This document shows positions 43,377-52,650 of a stretch of DNA of 64,000 bases, in pieces. This DNA is from Maribacter stanieri (GTDB lineage: Bacteria; Bacteroidota; Bacteroidia; Flavobacteriales; Flavobacteriaceae): assembly GCF_900112245.1 (NCBI RefSeq), contig NZ_FOYX01000001.1:421856-485855 (forward strand). The letters are read 5' to 3'. Both the position numbers and the translations under genes were made by a program. Below the pieces are notes generated by a model. It saw only the letters and a program-made list of their open reading frames with translations. It was not told where the DNA came from and searched no databases. Numbering within the stretch: the first letter of the stretch is position 1; each line of letters begins with the position of its first letter.

Positions 43377-44381
43377 CCCCAATCTCTTCAAGTCATAAAA
43401 GTAAAAGTTCTTTTCGTCGTTCATTGCGACGAAAAGTCCATTTTTGAATGTATCATTTAACGGCACAGTTACCGCCTCACAACCATCAGTTTCGGTGGTA
43501 GAAAGATTCACAGCATTAATATAGGCATTGGTTTCCCTATCAAAAATATTGAACTCGCCCTTCTGCTGGTTCGACACAATTAAATAACCATGTCCATCTG
43601 TGTAAGATGCAATAGCAATACCTTCTATATCTTCATCAAAATATTCACCACCAAAACAAGAAATCTCTTCATTTCCCATACTTGGTTCTGCATGGTATTT
43701 TTTAATGCAGACACCTTCATCAGAGAAATAAACAAAACCATTTTCATCATCTACCGCAATTGCCTCAATTTCTTTAACTCCGCTAAACTTGCCGAATTTT
43801 CGAACATAATTAGAGGATACACCAAGACTATCAGCATTAAGAGCATACTGGTACAGATAACCTTCTGCAGGACCAGTTTTTCTACCTACAATAGCATATA
43901 CAGTTGCATCCTTGGGTGACTTAAATAAGCTTACCCCCATAGGCAATCTATTCACTTCTAATTTCTCATCTTCAAATACCTCAAAACCACCACCGTCTAA
44001 AGGCTTCATATCAGGTACAGAAAACATTCTTATTTGCTGCTTCTCACGCTCTGTAAAAACCAAAATATCGGTTACCGTAGAATCGTTCAGTTGAAAGCCA
44101 TATTCAATATCGACATTGTTTGGGCGTTGAATACCTCTAATAGTTTTATCCTGAATAATTTTTCCGTTCAAATCAAAAGCATAGATAGCACCATTAGTTT
44201 TTTTATCGGTTCCAAAAACAATACTCTCAGCAGGATTTTTAGGGTTAACCCAAATAGCAGGATCATCGGTATCGTTCAACGTAAATTCCGTGATAACATT
44301 AGGTATAATTTTTGGCAACCTACTTTGTCTGCAAGAAATCATTACAATTGTAAGCACTAGTAAATATGATAAATTTTTCAT
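43368..44381 (-). CDS. Beta-propeller phytase (3-phytase family) lipoprotein
   Basis: A 337-residue lipoprotein (signal sequence with Cys17 as the lipid site). It has repeated acidic blade motifs, NDTDDPAIWVNPKNP, GIQRPNNVDIEYGF, FSGVKEIEAIAVDD and DIEGIAIASYTDG, of the calcium-dependent beta-propeller phytases that release phosphate from inositol hexakisphosphate. It follows a TonB-dependent receptor after 26 bases, a phytate-uptake pairing common in flavobacteria. Its end overlaps the deoxyribonucleotidase gene by 9 bases. Confidence 0.92.
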   Translation of the reverse strand: MKNLSYLLVLTIVMISCRQSRLPKIIPNVITEFTLNDTDDPAIWVNPKNPAESIVFGTDKKTNGAIYAFDLNGKIIQDKTIRGIQRPNNVDIEYGFQLNDSTVTDILVFTEREKQQIRMFSVPDMKPLDGGGFEVFEDEKLEVNRLPMGVSLFKSPKDATVYAIVGRKTGPAEGYLYQYALNADSLGVSSNYVRKFGKFSGVKEIEAIAVDDENGFVYFSDEGVCIKKYHAEPSMGNEEISCFGGEYFDEDIEGIAIASYTDGHGYLIVSNQQKGEFNIFDRETNAYINAVNLSTTETDGCEAVTVPLNDTFKNGLFVAMNDEKNFYFYDLKRLGLQ

Positions 44382-44407
44382 TTTTGATATTTAACGTGGG
44401 TACTGAA

Positions 44408-47290
44408 TTATTTTTTAAACAGGTCGTATTTTAAGCCTAAGCTAAAACGTTGTCCATAAAATTCAATTTGCTGTGTACGCTCTTTAACTCCTTGAAAATA
44501 ACGCAATGGCTGATTGGTAATATTATTTAAATCTGCATACACACTAAGATTTTTATTAATCTGAAAAGTAGTATTAAAATCTAAAAACATTTGAGTATCG
44601 TAGTACCTATCTTCAAAATCGTTACCGCCGATTTCATCAATATAACTATCAGAAAAATTTGCCGATAATCTTGCACTGAATTTTTTATCTGCATAACCTA
44701 AAGACCCATTAAACATATTGGGTGCCGTATTTGGCAAATCTAAATCGCTACGCTCATCGCCATCTTCATTTCGTATGCCATCGGCAGAAGATGATAAGTA
44801 AGTGTAGTTCAAATAAAGACTAAAGTTTCTAGCGAAACCTGGCAGAAAATCTAACTGACGCTGAAATGCAAATTCCATCCCAAAAATTGTAGCGCTATCG
44901 CCATTTAATGGTTGAAAAACATCATAGCCTTCTGTTCCTGCACCTAAATTATCATCAGGTGCCTCATATATAAATGTATAAATGAACTCATCTATATTCT
45001 TGTAGAACAAACCTCCAGAAATTAAACCTACACTTTCAAAATAATGCTCTGCCATAAGGTCAAAATTCATAGATGTAGTTGGGTTCAAATCTGCATTACC
45101 TAAAACCAATTCTTTGTCCTCGTTAATTACTTCTGCCCTTGGAATTAAATCTTGATAATTTGGTCTTGCCAATGTATTGGTCCATGCAAACCTTAATATG
45201 GTATTTGTAGATACATCATATTTTAAATGAACACCAGGTAACACATTTGTATATGAATTTTCGCCAATTACTTCTTCTACCAGTACAGCCTCATCTATAC
45301 CAGCATCTTCATCTTCCTCTATATAAATAACTCTATTACCCTTAGATTCCAGCTTCGTATTCTCTAATCTCACCCCCACCAAAACACTAAATTTTTCAGA
45401 TAGTTTCTGATTTAGCATAACATAACCAGCAAACACATCTTCATTTACGTTAAAGTTGCTTGGCGCAAACTCATCTACAATTAACTCGCCATCTGCAATG
45501 TTTAAATCTAAAGCACCTAGCCAAGCCTCACTCGCAAAAGAACCTATTTGATACTGACTTCCTGCCAGATAATTTGGGTCACTATAATCTTTTACGGGTA
45601 CTGTTGCCAAGGTTGGAAAATCATCTTCTAAATCAAATTCATAAAAATTATTGTCCCTTAATTTGGATTTAAATCTACCTCTTGCACCAAATTTTAAGCT
45701 GCCTTCACTTTGACTAAAAATATCTGATGGAATTTCAAAATTTACAAATACGTTTAAATCTTCTTCTTCTGTATACTGATTTTCTTCAGTAATCTCACTA
45801 TACTCGAAATTTTCTAAAGCAGCATCTGCAGTATTTACTACCGAATATCTTGGATACCTAGAATTTAATACATCATTATTAATACTATATTCAGATTCAA
45901 ACTCTGCATAACGCTCATTTAAACGCTCTTCAGATGCTTTAGCAAAAGAAGTCATCCAATCTACTTTTAAACTGCCCCAAAGATGATTTCCCCCTAAGCT
46001 GTAATTTTGCATGCGTTGATCTTCTAAGCGGCGATTTTTATTTCTACCGCTATCAATACCACCTTTAGATTGTCTTTTGACTTCTACAGGGAATCTTGTA
46101 GGTACACCGTCGGTTATAATAAAGTCGCTTTCTTCAATATCTTCTGCATCTAAAATCTCATGCTCTAAACGAAATCTGTTTTCACGATCATCTCTCCAAT
46201 TATACATTGTTTTTAAAAACACAGTATTATTTGCGTCGAATTTGTAATCTAAATTTGCTGAAAAACTACGTCTTATCCTCTGTACTAAATATTCTCGTTG
46301 CTCATATACATTTACGTAAGGATCAACATCTACCTCTTCTAAAATTGGTTCTCCATCTCCATCTTCAATTCCAGTATTATATTCGAACTCATCTGTCCAC
46401 TCCGCCTCTACATTATCAGAGCCAAAATCGTTATCATTACCAGAGACTGAAATCATCCAACCAAACTTATCATTTTTACTACGGTCACCTAAAAGAACCG
46501 AGCCATTTAAAATGGGTTTATCTGTAATGAAATTAATACCCGACCCCAATGTAGCAGAAAGTCTAAAACCTTGCGGAGATGTTCTTGTTATCAAGTTTAC
46601 AGAACCACCCAATGCATCTGCATCCATATCTGGTGTAACCGCTTTACTTACTTCTATAGATTGAATCATATCAGCAGGTATCAAATCCATCTGAACATTT
46701 CTGTTATCGCCTTCAGCGGAGGGTATTCTGCTACCATTTAATGTCACGGAATTTAATTGAGGTGATAAACCTCTAACAATAACATTTCTTGCCTCACCTT
46801 GATCCATTTGCATTGTTATACCAGGAATCCTTTTTACTGCATCACCTATATTGGCATCAGGAAATTTACCTATTTGATCAGTTGAAACTACATTGGTTAT
46901 ATTCAAATTGGTCTTTTGGGTATTTAAAGCTTTTGATTGACCACTTAACCCGTAAGCAGATACCTCAACACCTTCAAGTTCCACACTTTTCTGTTCTATA
47001 GATAACCTAATACTAACGGTTTGGTGAGCAACTACGGTAACTTCTTGTGATAAATCTGAATATCCGAGGTAAGATACTTTTATAGAATAGGTGCCTTCGG
47101 GAACATCTACTATTGTGAATTTTCCATCAAAGTCTGTAATCGAACCTTTTGACAATGAGGGGATAATGGCATTTGCCCCGGGTAAATATAATCCGTTCTC
47201 GTCAGTAATGACACCCTGAATGTTACCAGATTGGGCAAGTAAAATAAAAGGTAATAATAAGAGCAAGAAGAGTAATACTGGTTTTTTCAT
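44408..47290 (-). CDS. TonB-dependent receptor paired with phytase
   Basis: A 960-residue outer-membrane receptor. Signal peptide, then a carboxypeptidase-regulatory-like N-terminal domain (about 22-100, IQGVITDENGLYLPGANAII). The plug is at about 130-250 (GKFPDANIGDAVKRIPGIT and NVIVRGLSPQLNSVTLNG), and the barrel runs to a C-terminal FSLGLKYDLFKK. It is the long variant typical of receptors that import bulky or complex substrates. With the downstream phytase it probably serves inositol phosphate or phosphate acquisition; the substrate is inferred from the pairing. Confidence 0.92.
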   Translation of the reverse strand: MKKPVLLFLLLLLPFILLAQSGNIQGVITDENGLYLPGANAIIPSLSKGSITDFDGKFTIVDVPEGTYSIKVSYLGYSDLSQEVTVVAHQTVSIRLSIEQKSVELEGVEVSAYGLSGQSKALNTQKTNLNITNVVSTDQIGKFPDANIGDAVKRIPGITMQMDQGEARNVIVRGLSPQLNSVTLNGSRIPSAEGDNRNVQMDLIPADMIQSIEVSKAVTPDMDADALGGSVNLITRTSPQGFRLSATLGSGINFITDKPILNGSVLLGDRSKNDKFGWMISVSGNDNDFGSDNVEAEWTDEFEYNTGIEDGDGEPILEEVDVDPYVNVYEQREYLVQRIRRSFSANLDYKFDANNTVFLKTMYNWRDDRENRFRLEHEILDAEDIEESDFIITDGVPTRFPVEVKRQSKGGIDSGRNKNRRLEDQRMQNYSLGGNHLWGSLKVDWMTSFAKASEERLNERYAEFESEYSINNDVLNSRYPRYSVVNTADAALENFEYSEITEENQYTEEEDLNVFVNFEIPSDIFSQSEGSLKFGARGRFKSKLRDNNFYEFDLEDDFPTLATVPVKDYSDPNYLAGSQYQIGSFASEAWLGALDLNIADGELIVDEFAPSNFNVNEDVFAGYVMLNQKLSEKFSVLVGVRLENTKLESKGNRVIYIEEDEDAGIDEAVLVEEVIGENSYTNVLPGVHLKYDVSTNTILRFAWTNTLARPNYQDLIPRAEVINEDKELVLGNADLNPTTSMNFDLMAEHYFESVGLISGGLFYKNIDEFIYTFIYEAPDDNLGAGTEGYDVFQPLNGDSATIFGMEFAFQRQLDFLPGFARNFSLYLNYTYLSSSADGIRNEDGDERSDLDLPNTAPNMFNGSLGYADKKFSARLSANFSDSYIDEIGGNDFEDRYYDTQMFLDFNTTFQINKNLSVYADLNNITNQPLRYFQGVKERTQQIEFYGQRFSLGLKYDLFKK

Positions 47291-47353
47291 TTTCTATGTG
47301 GTTGTTATTGGGCCACAAAGAAATTAGAAACGAGTTGAAATAGTGTTGCCTTA

Positions 47354-47372
47354 ATTTTAAGGCTATTTTAAG
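47354..47372 (-). promoter_or_regulatory. PhoB-like direct repeat upstream of the receptor/phytase pair
   Basis: On the minus strand CTTAAAAT is repeated with an 11-base period (copies 47365-47372 and 47354-47361). An 11-base period is the spacing of Pho-box repeats. It lies about 64 bases upstream of the receptor start. A looser TTTCTTTG (47316-47323) could be the -7 box. Role in phosphate control is inferred. Confidence 0.38.
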
Positions 47373-47422
47373 ATTTCTTGAATTTTAATAGATATTTACA
47401 TTAAGTTAACCCATTGCTAACA

Positions 47423-47457
47423 AAAAAACCCTCTTCATTGCTGAAGAGGGTTTTTTA
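47423..47457 (-). terminator. Rho-independent terminator of the L21-L27 operon
   Basis: AACCCTCTTCA and TGAAGAGGGTT form a perfect stem around TTGC with six A and six T on the flanks. It lies just past the rpmA stop. Confidence 0.95.
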
Positions 47458-47474
47458 AAATAAGTTATTAAAGC

Positions 47475-47735
47475 TTATGCTTCAAAAGGCTCAATGGAAA
47501 CAAATGATTTTCCACCAGCTTTTTTAGTAAACTTTACCATACCATCTACACGTGCGTGTAATGTATGATCTTTTCCTGCGTAAACATTCTCACCAGGATT
47601 GTGTCTTGTTCCTCTCTGTCTAACGATAATGTTACCAGCGATTGCAGCTTGACCACCAAAAATCTTAACTCCTAATCGTTTCGATTCTGATTCTCTACCG
47701 TTTTTCGAACTACCTACACCTTTCTTATGTGCCAT
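47475..47735 (-). CDS. rpmA: Large ribosomal subunit protein bL27
   Basis: An 86-residue protein of the 50S subunit near the peptidyl transferase centre. The N-terminal [20 protein letters not shown] and [18 protein letters not shown] are the conserved family blocks. It has no N-terminal extension that would need cleavage. It follows rplU after 40 bases in the universal order and is ended by a strong terminator. Confidence 0.98.
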   Translation of the reverse strand: MAHKKGVGSSKNGRESESKRLGVKIFGGQAAIAGNIIVRQRGTRHNPGENVYAGKDHTLHARVDGMVKFTKKAGGKSFVSIEPFEA

Positions 47736-47775
47736 TGTCTAAGGTTTTAAATATTATTTTACTTAATGGTTAAGC

Positions 47776-48441
47776 TTATTTAGCTACACCACCATCTAAT
47801 TCGTCTTGCCATTTCTGTAACTCGTCCCATTTACCATCAGCAGCTAATTGTGCTTGCTTTGGCCATGTTTCTGTTACGTGATTTCCACGAACGTCAGCAA
47901 TAATTTCAGAAATTTTAGCTGCGTCTGTTTTTGCTAAATCAGCAAAAGTAGAAATACCTGCATTATTCAAAGTTTCAGCGATCTTTGGACCAATACCTTC
48001 AACTTTTTTCAAATCATCACCTTTACCTGTAGCTTTTTTAGCTTTAGGCTTAGCTGCTACCGGTGCTGCTTTAGCTTCTTCTTTTTTAGCTTTTGGTTCG
48101 GCTTTTTTAGTTTCTGCTTTTTTAGCTCCTTTTGAAATGATAGATTCGATAACAATCTCAGTTAGAGATTGACGATGTCCATTTTTCTTTCTGTAACCTT
48201 TACGTCTTTTCTTATGAAAAACGATTACTTTGTCACCTCTTAGGTGTTTAACGACTTTAGCCTCTACTGCGGCTCCGTCTATAGCCGGGGCGCCGATAGT
48301 AACGTTCGATCCATCAGCTAAAAGAAGAACATTGTCAAAAGTGACTTTCTTACCTTCTTCTGCTTGTAAACGGTGAACGTACACTTTCTGGTCTTTTGCA
48401 ACTTTAAACTGCTGCCCTGCCATCTCTACAATTGCGTACAT
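47776..48441 (-). CDS. rplU: Large ribosomal subunit protein bL21 with C-terminal helix-hairpin-helix extension
   Basis: A 221-residue protein, twice the usual length of bL21 (about 103). Residues 1-103 are normal L21 (MYAIVEMAGQQFKVAKDQKV and HKKRRKGYRKKNGHRQ). A linker rich in Lys and Ala (105-142) leads to a helix-hairpin-helix domain (LKKVEGIGPKIAETLNNAGI followed by TFADLAKTDAAKI) and a tail with aromatic residues. Helix-hairpin-helix units bind DNA or RNA non-specifically. It is co-transcribed with rpmA. The promoter is at 48492-48521. Confidence 0.95.
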   Translation of the reverse strand: MYAIVEMAGQQFKVAKDQKVYVHRLQAEEGKKVTFDNVLLLADGSNVTIGAPAIDGAAVEAKVVKHLRGDKVIVFHKKRRKGYRKKNGHRQSLTEIVIESIISKGAKKAETKKAEPKAKKEEAKAAPVAAKPKAKKATGKGDDLKKVEGIGPKIAETLNNAGISTFADLAKTDAAKISEIIADVRGNHVTETWPKQAQLAADGKWDELQKWQDELDGGVAK

Positions 48442-48491
48442 ATTGTTAAATGTAATGATTAAACCTGATGGATTTTTTCCATAGGCGGGTG

Positions 48492-48521
48492 CAAATATAA
48501 TTCTTAATCGTGAATTTACAA
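48492..48521 (-). promoter_or_regulatory. Promoter of rplU-rpmA
   Basis: TATATTTG (48492-48499) as the -7 box and TTG (48519-48521) as the -33 box, separated by 19 bases, on the minus strand. Both elements and spacing fit the Bacteroidota sigma-ABfr pattern. Confidence 0.7.
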
Positions 48522-48538
48522 GTGTTTTTTTACGAATT

Positions 48539-48994
48539 TTATACTCCCTTTAATTTTGTAGTGTTCGAAGTCTTAAATAGTTGCATAAAAGAGAGCGTTA
48601 ATACCAGACTAGTGGTAAAGCCCATAATTGCCACAACCAGAAATACTATAGCTTCAAAACTACGATAGGTACTTGCCCATTTCGTAGACAATTCTTCTAA
48701 AAATCCCGGCTGAAGCTCTGTAGAATACACTGCAAAGAATAGAGTGAAAATTAGAGTTGCCACCCCACCAGTAATTAAGCCAGCCATAAAACCACCCCCA
48801 TAAGAAAAGGTACTGCCTTTTTTTAATTTGTAATATTTAATGGATTCATAAATTGCAAAGCCCGTTATAACGACGTTAAAAAGACTATAAAAAACATTTA
48901 CGTGTAGCTGTAATAATGACAATATTAAAAAGTAAGCAATTAAACAGCCACTGGCAGCTACGCCAAATCTAATAGGAAGAGCATAATTATTCAT
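48539..48994 (-). CDS. DUF4199 family membrane protein
   Basis: A 151-residue integral membrane protein with four hydrophobic segments (about 8-27, 31-48, 65-90 and 112-140), fitting the DUF4199 family of unknown function. It shares only a location with the ribosomal operon and is read on the same strand upstream of the rplU promoter. No terminator separates it from rplU clearly, so some read-through is possible. Confidence 0.82.
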   Translation of the reverse strand: MNNYALPIRFGVAASGCLIAYFLILSLLQLHVNVFYSLFNVVITGFAIYESIKYYKLKKGSTFSYGGGFMAGLITGGVATLIFTLFFAVYSTELQPGFLEELSTKWASTYRSFEAIVFLVVAIMGFTTSLVLTLSFMQLFKTSNTTKLKGV

Positions 48995-49177
48995 CGCAGT
49001 AATTTTTTGTTTAGACTTTTAAGATAATGAATAAACAACAATTATATTGAATTAATCTGTTAAAGAATACTTATATTGAAGATTGTTCCTACAAAAAACT
49101 ATTTTGACGTAACAATTTATGAAGATTACTTACTAATGATATAGAACTATAAATTACACTAACTTAAAACTGTTTAA

Positions 49178-50500
49178 ATGAAAATGAAATTACTATTGGT
49201 TTCGGCTATGTTCCTCTACGGGTTTAGCGCTACTTCTCAAGAGGTCACTTACGAAGAATACAATTTGGAAAATGATCTTCATGTAATTCTTCACCAAGAC
49301 AATACAGCTCCTATAATATCCATTTCAGTTCTGTATCATGTGGGATCAAAAGATGAAGACCCTAAAAGAACTGGTTTTGCCCATTTTTTTGAGCATTTAC
49401 TTTTTGAAGGTACAGAGAACATAGAAAAAGGACAGTGGGATAAAATTGTTTCATCTAACGGTGGATCAGGTAATGCCACTACAAATGAAGACAGAACGTA
49501 TTATTACGAAGTTTTCCCTTCTAACAATTTGGAATTAGGCCTTTGGCTAGAATCTGAAAGAATGCTTCACCCTGTTATTAACCAAAAAGGTGTTGACACG
49601 CAAAATGAAGTAGTCAAAGAAGAAAAAAGACTTCGCGTTGATAATTCTCCTTACGGAAAATTCATAGAAAACATTAAAAAGAATCTATTTCAAAGCCATC
49701 CTTATAAAGAAACTGTTATTGGAAAAATGGCCGACTTAGATGCCGCTACTTTAGATGAATTCAAAGCTTTCCAGAAAAAATTCTATTCTCCTAACAATGC
49801 CGTTTTGGTTATTGCAGGAGATTTTGAAACCGAAAATGCCAAAAAGTTGATTTCAGATTATTTTAAGGATATCCCTAAGGGAGCAGAAATTACAAGAAGC
49901 TTTCCAAAAGAAAATCCTATCACAACAGAAATTAATGCAAAGGCTTACGACTCTAACATTCAAATTCCAGCTTCTATGATTGCTTATAGAACTCCAGGAC
50001 TTAAAAATAGAGATAGCCAGGTGTTAGAAATGATTTCTACCTATTTATCTGACGGTCCATCTTCAAAACTTTACAAGAAAATGGTAGATGAAGAAAAGCA
50101 GGCATTACAAATCGGTGCCATACCGGTAACCTTAGAAGATTACGGTATGTATATTGTTTTTGCACTTCCTGTGGGTGAAACTAGCTTGAGCACGCTTAAT
50201 ACTTCTATTGAAACTGAAGTTGAGAAATTGAGAAATGGCCTTATTTCTGAAAATGATTATCAAAAACTACAGAACAAGTTTGAAAATGAATTCGTAAACA
50301 GTAATTCTAGTATTGAAGGTATTGCAGAATCACTTGCTGAGTATTATACACTTTATGGAGATACATCTCTTATCAACAAAGAAATAGAAGTTTACAGATC
50401 TATTACGAGAGAAGAAATCAAAGAAGTTGCCAACAAGTATTTAAAACCTAACCAAAGGTTAGTATTAGAATATTTACCTGAACAAAATACTGCAAACTAA
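49178..50500 (+). CDS. M16 family metallopeptidase, catalytic subunit
   Basis: A 440-residue exported zinc protease with a signal peptide (about 1-20, ending SATSQ). The inverted zinc motif HxxEH is present in AHFFEHLLFEGTENI, with the downstream Glu in the QNEVVKEEKRL segment. The C-terminal half is the second M16 domain, with RTPGL and LSDGPSSKLYKKM (substrate-binding R/Y-type signature). It forms a pair with the following non-catalytic M16 gene, 7 bases away, giving a heterodimeric periplasmic protease. Confidence 0.93.
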   Translation: MKMKLLLVSAMFLYGFSATSQEVTYEEYNLENDLHVILHQDNTAPIISISVLYHVGSKDEDPKRTGFAHFFEHLLFEGTENIEKGQWDKIVSSNGGSGNATTNEDRTYYYEVFPSNNLELGLWLESERMLHPVINQKGVDTQNEVVKEEKRLRVDNSPYGKFIENIKKNLFQSHPYKETVIGKMADLDAATLDEFKAFQKKFYSPNNAVLVIAGDFETENAKKLISDYFKDIPKGAEITRSFPKENPITTEINAKAYDSNIQIPASMIAYRTPGLKNRDSQVLEMISTYLSDGPSSKLYKKMVDEEKQALQIGAIPVTLEDYGMYIVFALPVGETSLSTLNTSIETEVEKLRNGLISENDYQKLQNKFENEFVNSNSSIEGIAESLAEYYTLYGDTSLINKEIEVYRSITREEIKEVANKYLKPNQRLVLEYLPEQNTAN

Positions 50501-50507
50501 AAAAACT

Positions 50508-52580
50508 ATGAAAACTACATATATATTATTCTTAACATTATTCTCGGCAATTACTCTACAAGCACAGGTAGACCGTTCAGTTATGCCAACACCTGGACCT
50601 GCGCCTGAAATTAACTTGGGAGAACCGCAATCTTTTAACCTCAACAACGGATTAAAAGTATTGGTAGTCGAAAACCATAAACTACCAAGAGTATCTATGC
50701 AATTATCTATAGATAACCCGCCAATTTTAGAAGGTGACAAAGCTGGCACAGCTAGTTTAACCGGCAGTCTCTTAGGGCTAGGATCTAAAAATATAACAAA
50801 GGAAGCCTTCAATGAAGAAATCGATTTTTTAGGGGCTAGACTATATTTTAGCTCTCAAGGCGCTTATGCACAATCGCTTTCTAAATACTTTTCTAGAATG
50901 ATGGAGCTTATGGCAGACGCGGCTATAAATCCGAATTTTACTCAAGAGGAATTTGACAAGGAAAAGGATAAACTTATTACCGGATTAAAATCTGAGGAGA
51001 AAGTAGTTTCTTCGATTTCTAGTAGAATTCAAAGGGCTTTAGCCTATGGCAAAAATCATCCTTATGGAGAATTTACTACAGAAGCAACAGTAAACAATGT
51101 TACCCTTGGTGATGTTGAAGAGTTTTACAGAGAATATTTTGTACCTGCAAATGCCTATTTAATTGTAATTGGTGATGTAAATTTTGAAGAAGTAAAGACT
51201 TTGACAGAAACTTATTTTACATCTTGGACGAAAGCCGTGCCACCAAGTTTCTCTTATTCTCAACCCAAGAATGTACCAAATACTCAAATCAACTTTGTTG
51301 ATATGCCAAATGCCGTACAGTCAGAAATTACTGTACAGAATATTGTAAACCTAAAAATGAGTGATGACGATTACATTGCTGCATTATTAGCCAATCAAAT
51401 TTTAGGTGGTGGTTCTGACAGTAGAATAAATCTTAATCTTAGAGAAGACAAAGGCTATACTTATGGTGCATATTCGTCTCTTGGAAATGATAAATACGGA
51501 CCATCTAGATTTGCTGCTTCTGTTGAAGTAAGAAATTCGGTTACAGATAGTTCAGTTGTACAATTATTAAAAGAGATTGAACTCATTAACACACAACCTG
51601 TAAAAGACGAAGAACTTAAAACCACAAAGGCATTATATGCCGGTAGTTTTATAATGGCTCTTGAAGACCCAGAAACAATTGCTAGATATGCTTTGAACGT
51701 TGAGAAAGAAAATCTATCTAAAGATTTTTACAAAACATTTTTAGAGAAACTAGATAAGATTAGCAAAGAAGAAGTAGAAACAGCTGCTAAAAAATATTTC
51801 AATGTTGATAACGCCAGAGTAATTGTCGTTGGCAAGGGAAGTGATATTTTGACTAATCTAGAAAATGTTCAGTTCAAAGGAAAGAAACTTCCTGTGCTTG
51901 CTTACTCAAAAACTGCCGACAGAGTTGAAACTCCAAATTACAATGCAGCTATACCTACAGATGTATCTGCGCAATCTGTACTTGAAAAATATATTGAGGC
52001 TATTGGTGGAAAATCAAAACTAGAAGGTGTTAACACGCTAGCAATGATGGCTGAAGCAGAAATGCAAGGCATGAAGCTTAATTTGAACATCAAAAAAACA
52101 TCTAGCGACCAACTAATGCAAGATGTACAAATGATGGGTAATTCAGTTAGCAAACAAGTACTTAATGGCGATAAAGGTTATATGATTGTACAAGGGCAGC
52201 GTAAAGATCTTGCTGGTGAAGAAATAAAAACCTTTAAAGGTGAATCTGCTCCATTTTCTGAACTCCAATTATTAAGTGACAACACCATTACTTTGGAAGG
52301 CATGGAAATGGTTGGTGATAAAAATGCTTACAAACTTAAAGTTGGCGAAAACAAATCTGCTTTCTATGATGCCGAAACCGGACTTAAACTACAAGAGGTG
52401 ACCATAACTGAAATGCAAGGTCAGCAAATTGCAAGCACTTCTAATTTTGAAGATTACAAAGAGGTAGCTGGTATATTGTTTCCTTATAAAATAATGCAGA
52501 CTGTTGGACCGCAATCCTTTGAATTTATAGTTTCTGAAATTAAAGTTAATGATGGTGTTTCTCCTTCAGATTTTGAATAA
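50508..52580 (+). CDS. M16 family protein, non-catalytic subunit with extra C-terminal domain
   Basis: A 690-residue exported protein (signal peptide ends LQAQ). Residues about 35-440 are an M16 fold in which the HxxEH motif is lost: the region reads GTASLTGSLLGLGSKNI. The C-terminal M16 domain keeps the GGGSDSRINLNLREDKGYTYG signature. Residues about 480-690 form an additional beta-rich domain (NLNIKKTSSDQLMQDVQMM, then LQEVTITEMQGQQI), like outer-membrane lipoprotein-sorting or cleavage-associated domains. It pairs with the catalytic subunit upstream. Confidence 0.9.
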   Translation: MKTTYILFLTLFSAITLQAQVDRSVMPTPGPAPEINLGEPQSFNLNNGLKVLVVENHKLPRVSMQLSIDNPPILEGDKAGTASLTGSLLGLGSKNITKEAFNEEIDFLGARLYFSSQGAYAQSLSKYFSRMMELMADAAINPNFTQEEFDKEKDKLITGLKSEEKVVSSISSRIQRALAYGKNHPYGEFTTEATVNNVTLGDVEEFYREYFVPANAYLIVIGDVNFEEVKTLTETYFTSWTKAVPPSFSYSQPKNVPNTQINFVDMPNAVQSEITVQNIVNLKMSDDDYIAALLANQILGGGSDSRINLNLREDKGYTYGAYSSLGNDKYGPSRFAASVEVRNSVTDSSVVQLLKEIELINTQPVKDEELKTTKALYAGSFIMALEDPETIARYALNVEKENLSKDFYKTFLEKLDKISKEEVETAAKKYFNVDNARVIVVGKGSDILTNLENVQFKGKKLPVLAYSKTADRVETPNYNAAIPTDVSAQSVLEKYIEAIGGKSKLEGVNTLAMMAEAEMQGMKLNLNIKKTSSDQLMQDVQMMGNSVSKQVLNGDKGYMIVQGQRKDLAGEEIKTFKGESAPFSELQLLSDNTITLEGMEMVGDKNAYKLKVGENKSAFYDAETGLKLQEVTITEMQGQQIASTSNFEDYKEVAGILFPYKIMQTVGPQSFEFIVSEIKVNDGVSPSDFE

Positions 52581-52599
52581 CAACATACTATTTCCAAAA

Positions 52600-52627
52600 G
52601 AAAAACCCGCTAATAAGCGGGTTTTTT
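52600..52627. terminator. Terminator after the M16 pair
   Basis: AAAACCCGCT and AGCGGGTTTT form a perfect 10-base stem with a short loop, flanked by A and T runs. It also ends the convergent GIN-domain gene. Confidence 0.92.
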
Positions 52628-52650
52628 ATACTTCTATATTGACTTTATTA

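Noticed and set aside
45460-47001. Plus-strand frames inside the phytase-linked receptor gene
   Set aside because: They are antisense shadows of the receptor coding sequence with no family features.
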